This document shows positions 1 through 6,146 of a DNA stretch of 6,657 nt, piece by piece (positions within the stretch are counted from its first letter, which is position 1; each line of letters begins with the position of its first letter). The stretch spans positions 1 through 6,657 of the forward strand of contig CAAEDN010000056.1 in NCBI GenBank assembly GCA_900754615.1. Direction: 5' to 3'. The notes under the pieces were generated by a model. That model saw only the letters and a list, made by a program, of their open reading frames with translations, was not told the origin of the DNA and did not search any database. A program made the position numbers and the translations under genes. Source of the stretch: an uncultured Holdemanella sp. Its GTDB lineage: Bacteria > Bacillota_I > Bacilli_A > Erysipelotrichales > Erysipelotrichaceae.

Positions 1-968
1 CTATTTCTGAAGTCTATCGAAAGGAATGCAGTCAATATGGAATTCGTATTATTGAATTGCCGCCTAAGCATGAGCAGCCTTTAAAACATTTTTCAAAGAT
101 GTATAAGGAATTAAAGAAGAATCAGTTTGATATTTTTCATGATCATGGAAACAGCGATAAAATGTCTGTTGAATTGACATTGGCAAAATTAGCGGGTATC
201 AAGCATCGTATTGCGCATTGTCATAATACGTTGTGCAGCAATCCAAAATTACATAAAATGATGAATCCATATTTTAAAAAGACATATACATGTGCTTTGG
301 CTTGTGGTGAATTGGCTGGAAACTGGATTTTTGGCGAACATCATTTTGAAGTCATGCCAAATGGGTTTGATACAAAGAAATTTGTATTTTCAGCCAGTGA
401 TCGTGAAAAGTTACGAAAAAGTCTGCATGTAGAAAATAAGAAGGTAATTGGACATATGGGACGTGTCAATTATCAGAAGAACCAGAAGTATTTAATTGAG
501 GCTTTTAGTGCATTGGCAGATACAGATGAAAATGTTGTCTTGTTGATGGTGGGAAAAGGGCCTGATTTTGAAGAAATCAAAGATGTGGTCAATAAAAATA
601 GACATCATGATCGAATCATTCTTTATGGGGAAAGTGCAAATCCAGCCTCGATGTATAGTTGTATGGATATATTTGTGCTTCCATCCAGATATGAGGGGTT
701 GCCCGTAGTCTTATTAGAGGCACAAATGTCAGGTTTACCATGCGTTGTATCGGATGCGATTACTAGAGAAGTGGATTTTGGTGATTTACAATGGGCATCC
801 ATCCATGAAAGTCCAAATGTATGGGCCAATATGATTAGAGATGTTCGTGTTTTAAGTGATAACGAAAGAATACAGTATTTTGAAGATAAAAAGGAGCAAA
901 TCGATATGTATAATATCGATCAAACCGTGAATATATTAGCGAATATTTATTTAGATATGATGAAGTAA
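1..968 (+). CDS. GT4-type glycosyltransferase, 5' end missing
   Basis: Probably a retaining, GT-B-fold glycosyltransferase (GT4 / Glycos_transf_1) that adds a sugar from a nucleotide donor to the lipid-linked capsule repeat unit at the cytoplasmic membrane face. The reading frame is open from base 3 with no stop, so the gene begins upstream. The TTG at 57 is just an internal Leu codon with no ribosome binding site. What remains is about 321 codons; full-length relatives are usually about 360-380, so perhaps 40-60 N-terminal residues are missing. Visible family features are FDIFHDHGNSDK and RIAHCHNT in the N-terminal domain, ACGELAGNWIFG and VMPNGFD at the domain junction, IGHMGRVNYQKN opening the donor-binding domain, and the EX7E motif (Glu codons at 693-695 and 717-719) within PSRYEGLPVVLLEA. 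The EpsF/capsular GT4 class is the closest fit. Donor and acceptor cannot be told from sequence. The stop lies 13 nt before the next start codon. Confidence 0.9.
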   Translation, partial: ISEVYRKECSQYGIRIIELPPKHEQPLKHFSKMYKELKKNQFDIFHDHGNSDKMSVELTLAKLAGIKHRIAHCHNTLCSNPKLHKMMNPYFKKTYTCALACGELAGNWIFGEHHFEVMPNGFDTKKFVFSASDREKLRKSLHVENKKVIGHMGRVNYQKNQKYLIEAFSALADTDENVVLLMVGKGPDFEEIKDVVNKNRHHDRIILYGESANPASMYSCMDIFVLPSRYEGLPVVLLEAQMSGLPCVVSDAITREVDFGDLQWASIHESPNVWANMIRDVRVLSDNERIQYFEDKKEQIDMYNIDQTVNILANIYLDMMK

Positions 969-974
969 GGGGGG
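967..974 (+). promoter_or_regulatory. Ribosome binding site of the GT32 gene
   Basis: The G-rich stretch AAGGGGGG begins inside the stop codon of the upstream glycosyltransferase and sits 7 nt before the ATG at 982. It supports that ATG as the start and suggests translational coupling between the two genes. Confidence 0.6.
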
Positions 975-981
975 ATGAGAC

Positions 982-1692
982 ATGATTCCAAAGAAGATTC
1001 ATTATTGTTGGTTTGGAAAGAATCCATTGCCTGCAGATGTTAAAAAGTGCATTGAGTCATGGAAAAAATATTGTCCGGATTATGAGATCATTGAGTGGAA
1101 TGAATCCAATTTTGATATCACACAAAATCCATTTATGAAGGCAGCCTATGAAAATAAGGCTTGGGCCTTTGTGTCGGATTATGCAAGATTAAAAGTGGTT
1201 TATGACAATGGAGGCATTTATTTAGATACGGATGTGGAATTGCTTAAAAGTCTAGACAGTCTTTTAGACAATCCATGTTATTTAGCCATCCAGCAGCGTG
1301 GCCGTTTAGTGAATACTGGACTTGGTTTTGGTGCTAAAAAAGGAAGTGTCATGATCAAAAAAATGTTAGAGGAATATGAAAATAACGCTTTTTCTTTAGA
1401 AAAGCGCGATGAGCTGGCTTGTCCAAACTTAAATTCAAAGTCGGTAAAAGAACTTTGTGGAGAATATGCGTTGGATGAAATTACGCAGTTTGATGAAGTG
1501 AAGGTTTTCCCACCTCAATATTTTGATCCATATGCGCCTGGAGATGCAAAAAATTTGTTGAATGATGATACATATTCGATTCATCATTATTCAGCTTCTT
1601 GGACTAGTAATAAACAGAAGTTTAAACGTAAAATTGTTCGTTTGATTGGTCAGGATCGTATTTATAAAATCAAACAGAGGATGCATAAATAA
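982..1692 (+). CDS. GT32-type capsular polysaccharide glycosyltransferase
   Basis: A 236-residue cytoplasmic sugar transferase of the Gly_transf_sug / DXD (OCH1-like, GT32) family, common in Gram-positive capsule loci. The N-terminus IPKKIHYCWFG (residues 2-12) and the block CIESWKKYCPDYEIIEWNE (23-41) are typical openings of the family. The segment AWAFVSDYARLKVVYDNGG (60-78) leads straight into the metal/nucleotide-sugar-binding DXD motif, D82-T83-D84. HHYSASW at 201-207 matches the C-terminal His/Trp motif. The length is normal for the short bacterial members, and the basic C-terminus (KQKFKRKIVR) may hold it near the membrane. It starts at ATG 982 behind a strong ribosome binding site. 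Its TAA shares one base with the next ATG (TAATG), so it should be cotranslated with the polymerase. The sugar transferred is unknown; members are annotated variously as mannosyl- or galactosyltransferases. Confidence 0.92.
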   Translation: MIPKKIHYCWFGKNPLPADVKKCIESWKKYCPDYEIIEWNESNFDITQNPFMKAAYENKAWAFVSDYARLKVVYDNGGIYLDTDVELLKSLDSLLDNPCYLAIQQRGRLVNTGLGFGAKKGSVMIKKMLEEYENNAFSLEKRDELACPNLNSKSVKELCGEYALDEITQFDEVKVFPPQYFDPYAPGDAKNLLNDDTYSIHHYSASWTSNKQKFKRKIVRLIGQDRIYKIKQRMHK

Positions 1693-2933
1693 TGGCATTA
1701 AACGAGAAGATAAGACATAATTTAGGCGTCTATATCACGTATTTTATTTTGATCTCTTTTTTAAATCCAAGAGGATTTTATGGTGTTATTCCTGGCTATA
1801 AACCATTTTTTACATTAATGACTTGGATTTCCTGTCTTTTAATTGGGATATATCTTGTTTCAAATTTTATTGATAATCGTAGATTGTTTCGAAAACTTGA
1901 TATACTGATCGCATTTAATTTTGCGCTCGTTGTCTTAATAACGATTATAGATCAAAAGGGCATACATGAAGGTTTGCAGCAGATGCTAGCTTTTCCTATG
2001 ATTTGTATGTTTGTGATTATAAAGGTAAGAAAGAATCCAATTCGTTTCTTGAATAAGATCAACAATATTTTGATTGTCTTATTTTGTTTAAATCTTGTGA
2101 TTAGTAAATTATATCCATTTGAATATCATGCGACATTCTTAGGACATGTTCAAATGATTGCTCAAATAGGACTGTTATCTATATTTACTTGTTTTGTGGT
2201 GGTCTTATTAAAACATCAGTTTGATAAGAAGAACGTGCTTCAATTGGTCATTACTATATTAAATTTTTTGTTTACCGATGCTTTTACTGCCATAATCGTA
2301 CTTGTTTTATGTATTGGCTTTGCCGCATTGTTTATCTTTCAACATAAATTTCATCAAGTATATCAAGTGTTTTTAAAGAAACCCGTCATTTATTTTTTGG
2401 CTTTTCTAGTTCTTGATATTGTATTTATTGTCGTTTCATGTAACACTTCTATTTTAGATAAGGTCATAAATGGACGTGGTATTATTTGGAGAGAAGCATT
2501 TAGTTATTTTAAAAGTTCATGGCTGCTTGGCTATGGAATTCAAGGTGTTTTAATGAAACCATTCTGGCTAGAAGGCACAAGTAGTAATGGATTTAATTAT
2601 GCACACAATCAGCTGGTGCAGATTTTATTAGATGGTGGTATTGTTCTATTGATTTCGATGTTGACAACATTTTGGTTTGTCCTTCAAAATGTTAAAAAAT
2701 CAAGCGTAGAATATCTATATCTAGTAAACGCAACACTGATTACCGTATTATCTTTGATGATTGTGGATGCACCATCTATTTATTGTTATATATATATGTA
2801 TATTTCGATGATTTATGCACTGCATGTAAAAAGTGGAGGAAAATATCATGGGATTGATCAATCGCATACAAAAGAGTTTTTCAAGAAAATACTATCCTTA
2901 CCGAATAAAAAAGGTGGCTGCAAAAGTCGGTAA
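1692..2933 (+). CDS. wzy: Wzy / O-antigen-ligase-like polysaccharide polymerase
   Basis: A 413-residue polytopic membrane protein with about 11-12 hydrophobic segments by eye, the first near residues 9-24 and the last near 360-377. It is assigned to the O-antigen ligase/polymerase (Wzy_C) group from GRGIIWREAF near residues 261-270, followed by SWLLGYGIQG, and from the HNQ motif (H305) in NYAHNQLVQILLDGG. These loop residues are characteristic of enzymes that join undecaprenyl-linked repeat units on the outer membrane face. The neighbouring flippase favours polymerase over ligase. Start ATG 1692 overlaps the previous stop by one base, with AGAGG at 1676-1680 upstream. Oddity: the frame runs 86 nt into the acetyltransferase gene, so the last 28 residues (386-413, very basic) are an out-of-frame reading of that gene's N-terminus. 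This may be a lost ancestral stop. The symbol is given by class only; these proteins are too divergent for orthology. Confidence 0.85.
   Translation: MALNEKIRHNLGVYITYFILISFLNPRGFYGVIPGYKPFFTLMTWISCLLIGIYLVSNFIDNRRLFRKLDILIAFNFALVVLITIIDQKGIHEGLQQMLAFPMICMFVIIKVRKNPIRFLNKINNILIVLFCLNLVISKLYPFEYHATFLGHVQMIAQIGLLSIFTCFVVVLLKHQFDKKNVLQLVITILNFLFTDAFTAIIVLVLCIGFAALFIFQHKFHQVYQVFLKKPVIYFLAFLVLDIVFIVVSCNTSILDKVINGRGIIWREAFSYFKSSWLLGYGIQGVLMKPFWLEGTSSNGFNYAHNQLVQILLDGGIVLLISMLTTFWFVLQNVKKSSVEYLYLVNATLITVLSLMIVDAPSIYCYIYMYISMIYALHVKSGGKYHGIDQSHTKEFFKKILSLPNKKGGCKSR
2787..2797 (+). repeat. Short TA dinucleotide tract in the polymerase gene
   Basis: TATATATATAT lies within the codons for the last predicted membrane helix of the polymerase (YCYIYMYIS). 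Five TA units are short for a slippage site, but a change of one unit would shift the frame. Adding one unit would bring a TGA into frame at 2809-2811, removing the basic tail and ending the protein before the acetyltransferase ribosome binding site. Confidence 0.4.
2835..2840 (+). promoter_or_regulatory. Ribosome binding site fixing the acetyltransferase start
   Basis: GGAGGA lies 7 nt upstream of the ATG at 2848 and inside the end of the polymerase gene. It overlaps the region just after an in-frame GTG at 2833, so that GTG cannot be the start; the protein begins MGLINRIQ. Confidence 0.8.
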
Positions 2934-3351
2934 TAATTTATATTGTGGTGGTAAATCATATGTTACACACAATACGTATTTAGGTGATTCTGTTAATTTT
3001 AATGGGATGAGCATGAGTGGAAATGGCAAGATCACAATTGGAAATTATTTTCATTCAGGTGTGAATTGTCAAATCATCACTTCTTTTCATAATTATGAAA
3101 GTACGGCCATTCCGTATGATACAACCAATATGGATAAAGATGTAACGATTGGCGATTGTGTATGGCTTGGAAACAATGTCATTGTCCTTGGCGGTGTAAC
3201 TATTGGGGAAGGTGCAATTATTCAGGCAGGCTCAGTCGTTTGTAAAGACATTCCGGCTTATGGAATTGCAGGGGGTCATCCTGCGAAAGTTTTTAAGTAT
3301 CGTGATATTGAACATTATAAATTGTTGAAGGAACAAAATAAATTTTATTAG
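2848..3351 (+). CDS. Hexapeptide-repeat acyltransferase (likely polysaccharide O-acetyltransferase)
   Basis: A 167-residue left-handed beta-helix acyltransferase of the NodL/LacA/CatB (XAT) type, expected to act as a trimer and move acetyl groups from acetyl-CoA to a sugar hydroxyl in the cytoplasm. In this locus the likely acceptor is the capsule repeat unit. Hexapeptide turns start at KITIGNY (61-67) and continue through VTIGDCVWLGNNVIVLGGV (99-117) and VTIGEGAIIQAGSVV (117-131). The loop SFHNYE carries the probable catalytic H81. The end IAGGHPAKVFKYR (140-152) is the family's usual coenzyme A-binding tail. The first 40 residues are basic and lack repeats. ATG 2848 is chosen over GTG 2833 because the ribosome binding site lies between them. 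The first 86 nt overlap the polymerase gene. Serine acetyltransferase is unlikely given the length and the absence of its N-terminal helical domain. The acyl group could be other than acetyl. Confidence 0.9.
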   Translation: MGLINRIQKSFSRKYYPYRIKKVAAKVGNNLYCGGKSYVTHNTYLGDSVNFNGMSMSGNGKITIGNYFHSGVNCQIITSFHNYESTAIPYDTTNMDKDVTIGDCVWLGNNVIVLGGVTIGEGAIIQAGSVVCKDIPAYGIAGGHPAKVFKYRDIEHYKLLKEQNKFY

Positions 3352-3355
3352 GAGG
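3350..3355 (+). promoter_or_regulatory. Ribosome binding site supporting a TTG start
   Basis: A perfect AGGAGG overlaps the TAG stop of the acetyltransferase gene and lies 7 nt before TTG 3363. No in-frame ATG or GTG is as well placed, so the flippase very likely starts at this TTG. Confidence 0.8.
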
Positions 3356-3362
3356 AAATATT

Positions 3363-4805
3363 TTGGCATCTATAAAGAGTTTAATGAATAAATATAAAAA
3401 TATTTCGGCTCCCGTAAAAGCGAGTTTGTGGTATACCGTTGGTAGTGTTATTAATAAGGGAATCGCCTTATTTTTAACACCTGTATTTACTCGTATTTTA
3501 ACTTCGGAACAATATGGTTCGTTTGCAGTATTTCAGTCTTGGGTTAACATTCTAATTATATTTACCTCTTTGAATATCTTTTTAAGTGGATATCAGAAGG
3601 GGCTTTTACTCTATAAAGAAGATCGTGACAGATTTACATCCTCTCAATTGGCTTTGACTTCTTTTATCACGATTTGTTTCTTTTTGATTTATCTATGTAA
3701 CGTACCCTTCTTTACGAAGTTTTTTGACTTATCCCCTTTATTAATGGTGGGCATGTTTTTGGAATTGTTGTTTATGCCAGCCCTTGAATTCTGGGCTGCC
3801 CAGCAGCGTTTCGACTATAAATATAAGAAGTATGTCATTATTTCTGTATCTTTAAGTGTATTGAGTTTAGTTCTTGGGGTTGTATCTGTTTTGAGTACGC
3901 AATATAAGTTAGAGGCACGTGTCTTCTCGGATGTAACCGCAAAACTTGTTTTTATGATTCCATTATTCTTGATTATCTTTTTTAAAGGTAAGAAGTTATT
4001 TGTAAAGGAATATTGGAAATATGCCTTAGTGTTTAATATTCCTTTGATTCCGCACTATCTATCCAATTATGTGTTAGGTCAATCGGATAGACTGATGATT
4101 GGAAGTATGGTCGGAAAAAGTGAGGCGGCTTTCTATAGTGTTGCCTATACGATTTCAACGATGATGATGTTGATTGTTACGGCAGTCAATAATTCGTTGA
4201 CGCCATTTATTTATAAGGCAATTGAAGCCAATGATGTCAAGAAATTAAAGAACACAACGATTCCAGTTATTATTTTGATTGCGATTCTTTGTTTATTAAC
4301 GGTCATCTTTGCGCCAGAAGTTATTTATATCTTTGCTGGAAAGAAATATATGGATGCCATTTATGTCATTCCACCGGTATCGATTTCTGTTTTCTTTATT
4401 TTCTTATATTCTTTATATAGTACGATTGAATATTATTATCAACAAACAGGATATATTGCCTTAGCTACGACTATGAGTGCCATTTTAAATTTAGTATTGA
4501 ATTTTATCTTTATTAAAAAGTTTGGTTATTATGCAGCCGGCTATACAACATTGATTTGTTATATTATGCTGTCTTTTGTACACTATTATTTCTACAAGAA
4601 AATTGTAATGAAAGAATTGAATGCCAAGAATATTTATAATGATAAGTTTATTTTAGTGATTTCAATTGTTTTACTTGTTATCATGGGATTGTTGACAATT
4701 ACATATGATAAAATTGTAATTCGATATGTATTTGCGTTGCTGATCTTTGTGGTTGGTTTTGTCAAACGAAAAGAGATTATTAAAATATTTAAGACATTGC
4801 GTTAG
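3363..4805 (+). CDS. wzx: Wzx-like polysaccharide flippase (MOP/PST family)
   Basis: A 480-residue integral membrane protein with about 14 hydrophobic segments by eye, the usual size and topology of polysaccharide transporters in the MOP superfamily. These carry undecaprenyl-diphosphate-linked repeat units from the inner to the outer face of the cytoplasmic membrane. The N-terminal signature is clear: SLWYTVGSVINKGIALFL, then TPVFTRILTSEQYGSFAVF, matching the flippase pattern of a first helix followed by a T-R-I-L-T-x-E-x-Y-G loop. The mid-protein sequence FNIPLIPHYLSNYVLGQSDR followed by MIGSMVGKSEAAFYSVAY matches the start of the second half of the fold. Translation appears to begin at TTG 3363 behind a perfect AGGAGG overlapping the previous stop codon. 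Paired with the polymerase upstream, it marks the locus as Wzx/Wzy-dependent rather than ABC-transporter or synthase type. The symbol is a class name; the substrate cannot be predicted. Confidence 0.92.
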   Translation: MASIKSLMNKYKNISAPVKASLWYTVGSVINKGIALFLTPVFTRILTSEQYGSFAVFQSWVNILIIFTSLNIFLSGYQKGLLLYKEDRDRFTSSQLALTSFITICFFLIYLCNVPFFTKFFDLSPLLMVGMFLELLFMPALEFWAAQQRFDYKYKKYVIISVSLSVLSLVLGVVSVLSTQYKLEARVFSDVTAKLVFMIPLFLIIFFKGKKLFVKEYWKYALVFNIPLIPHYLSNYVLGQSDRLMIGSMVGKSEAAFYSVAYTISTMMMLIVTAVNNSLTPFIYKAIEANDVKKLKNTTIPVIILIAILCLLTVIFAPEVIYIFAGKKYMDAIYVIPPVSISVFFIFLYSLYSTIEYYYQQTGYIALATTMSAILNLVLNFIFIKKFGYYAAGYTTLICYIMLSFVHYYFYKKIVMKELNAKNIYNDKFILVISIVLLVIMGLLTITYDKIVIRYVFALLIFVVGFVKRKEIIKIFKTLR

Positions 4806-4808
4806 GAG
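4804..4808 (+). promoter_or_regulatory. Ribosome binding site deciding the glycerophosphotransferase start
   Basis: AGGAG overlaps the flippase stop codon (TAG 4803-4805). The in-frame candidates are GTG 4808, ATG 4811 and ATG 4817. Only 4817 has normal spacing (8 nt); 4808 overlaps the site and 4811 is 2 nt from it. Confidence 0.7.
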
Positions 4809-4816
4809 TGATGAGA

Positions 4817-6028
4817 ATGAATGCCATTAAGTATATTCAAGAAAAGGGAATCAAACAAACGTTGCATGTCATTTATCAATATAAACTGGATATTGTGATT
4901 CAAAAAGTATTGGGTGTGTTTTTAAAGAATAAGCCATTAAAAGATATTATTGTGATTGAAAGTCATAATGATTTTGATTCGAATGGAGGGGCTTTTTATG
5001 AATATTTGATTGATCATCATTATAATGATACATATAAGATTGTGTGGTTGATCAAACATAAAGAGTCACTTGAAAAGACATTGCCTAAGAATGTAGATTA
5101 TGTCATGCAGTTTGTACCTAGTTTTAAAAAGAATTATTATAAATGGGTTGCGAAATGGTTTACTTCGGATAATAATAGTTCTAAAAAGTTGCGCAAGGAT
5201 CAGACTTCGATTTATTTTGGTCATGGTGGATTTGGCCTAAAGAACTGTAAAGGGCTAATGACAATCCCTGCAAGTGTGGATTATGTGGCTATGCCATCGC
5301 ATCCATTATCAGATATCTTTTCGGATCAGTTTATGCTGCAGCCGGATGATCCTCGACTTTGTTATATTGGATTTCCATATGTCGATAATTTCTATTCCGA
5401 TGCCAAGGGCGATTTGAGTAAGGTTACACAACATACATTTAAGAAGGTCATTTTATGGATGCCAACATTTAGAAAAGGTGGCGGATATGATCGTCAGGAT
5501 TGTGATCGTGTTGGAGAACTTGGAATTCCTTTGATTCGAACAATGGAAGAATACAATCAGTTAAATGCGCTTCTTCAAAAAGAGGATATCTTATTGATTT
5601 TAAAGATTCATCCAAAGCAGGATTTAAATGAATTGAAAATCAAGGATATGTCAAATATTCGTATATTAACAGGAGAGACTGTAAAAGCATTAGGCATTGA
5701 CAATTATCGTTTGATGAAAGATTGTGATGCGTTGATTAGTGACTATTCTTCAGCGGCCTATGATTTCTTGCAGGTCAATAAACCCATTGCGTATGACTTT
5801 AGTGATGTGAATGATTATAAATTAGGTTTAGTTGTAGAAGATCCATCTGAATATATGGCGGGGCACTTCATTAAAAACTTTGAAGATCTAAGTACATTTA
5901 TTAAAGATGTAGAAGAGAATAATGATGTGTATTATGCAGAGCGTCAGGAATTAAGAAAGAAAATATTTGATTATTATGATGGCAATAACTGTAAGCGTGC
6001 TGTCGAGTTATTGGGTATCACAAAGTAA
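4817..6028 (+). CDS. CDP-glycerol glycerophosphotransferase-family protein (TagB/TagF-like)
   Basis: A 403-residue protein of the Glyphos_transf (PF04464) family, whose characterised members (TagB, TagF) move glycerol phosphate from CDP-glycerol onto teichoic-acid precursors at the inner membrane face. The GT-B-like C-terminal half shows the diagnostic sequence: FGHGGFGLKN with H136 (the family usually reads WHGxxLK), WMPTFRKGG, LKIHPKQ with H265, and the donor-site motif ISDYSSAAYDFL (S308-D309-Y310-S311-S312) followed by NKPIAYDFSDVNDY. The two conserved histidines are present. The first 40 residues are amphipathic and basic (IQEKGIKQTLHVIYQYKLD), consistent with peripheral membrane binding. 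It is shorter than TagF polymerases, so a single transfer to the repeat unit is more likely than chain polymerisation. Ribitol phosphate or another polyol phosphate is possible. It is the last gene of the operon, ending just before the terminator. Start ATG 4817 is chosen by ribosome binding site spacing; starts at 4808 or 4811 would add only 2-3 residues. Confidence 0.88.
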   Translation: MNAIKYIQEKGIKQTLHVIYQYKLDIVIQKVLGVFLKNKPLKDIIVIESHNDFDSNGGAFYEYLIDHHYNDTYKIVWLIKHKESLEKTLPKNVDYVMQFVPSFKKNYYKWVAKWFTSDNNSSKKLRKDQTSIYFGHGGFGLKNCKGLMTIPASVDYVAMPSHPLSDIFSDQFMLQPDDPRLCYIGFPYVDNFYSDAKGDLSKVTQHTFKKVILWMPTFRKGGGYDRQDCDRVGELGIPLIRTMEEYNQLNALLQKEDILLILKIHPKQDLNELKIKDMSNIRILTGETVKALGIDNYRLMKDCDALISDYSSAAYDFLQVNKPIAYDFSDVNDYKLGLVVEDPSEYMAGHFIKNFEDLSTFIKDVEENNDVYYAERQELRKKIFDYYDGNNCKRAVELLGITK

Positions 6029-6058
6029 AGGCATTTCTTAGGGGATGTCTTTTTCTTG
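6027..6058 (+). terminator. Rho-independent terminator of the polysaccharide operon
   Basis: An inverted repeat begins at or immediately after the TAA stop at 6026-6028. The 5' arm AGGCATTTC (6029-6037) pairs with GGGATGTCT (6042-6050) around a TTAG loop, giving 9 bp including three G-U pairs. Two more A-T pairs are possible at the base (6027-6028 with 6051-6052). The T-rich tract TTTTTCTTGTT follows. Position and structure fit intrinsic termination of the upstream operon. The G-U content makes the stem moderate in strength, so some read-through is possible. Confidence 0.8.
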
Positions 6059-6087
6059 TTGTCAAATGCACACAAAAAAAATAAATT
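6059..6087 (+). promoter_or_regulatory. Putative SigA-type promoter of the wall-binding protein gene
   Basis: TTGTCA at 6059-6064 (5 of 6 to the -35 consensus) is followed after exactly 17 nt by TAAATT at 6082-6087 (4 of 6 to the -10). The spacer is A-rich. Transcription would begin near 6094 and leave a leader of about 50 nt. A second possible -10, TAATAT at 6115-6120, has no good -35. The assignment is by pattern only, but the terminator just upstream makes a separate promoter likely. Confidence 0.45.
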
Positions 6088-6134
6088 TCATGCATCATTT
6101 CTTTTAGATGGGTGTAATATGTAAGAAGAGAAAT

Positions 6135-6140
6135 AGGAGG
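6135..6140 (+). promoter_or_regulatory. Ribosome binding site of the wall-binding protein gene
   Basis: A perfect AGGAGG lies 6 nt before ATG 6147, directly supporting the start of the secreted protein. Confidence 0.85.
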
Positions 6141-6146
6141 GATAGC

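Noticed and set aside
623..829. 68-codon minus-strand reading frame inside the first glycosyltransferase
   Set aside because: It is wholly antisense to a well-supported gene containing the EX7E motif, with no recognisable product, so it is a shadow.
57..968. TTG at 57 as the start of the first glycosyltransferase
   Set aside because: The frame is open back to base 3, there is no ribosome binding site before 57, and the upstream codons read as normal protein (EVYRKECSQYGIRIIEL). The gene is cut by the window edge.
2833..3351. GTG at 2833 as the acetyltransferase start
   Set aside because: It lies upstream of, and partly overlaps, the ribosome binding site at 2835-2840, which has correct spacing only to ATG 2848.
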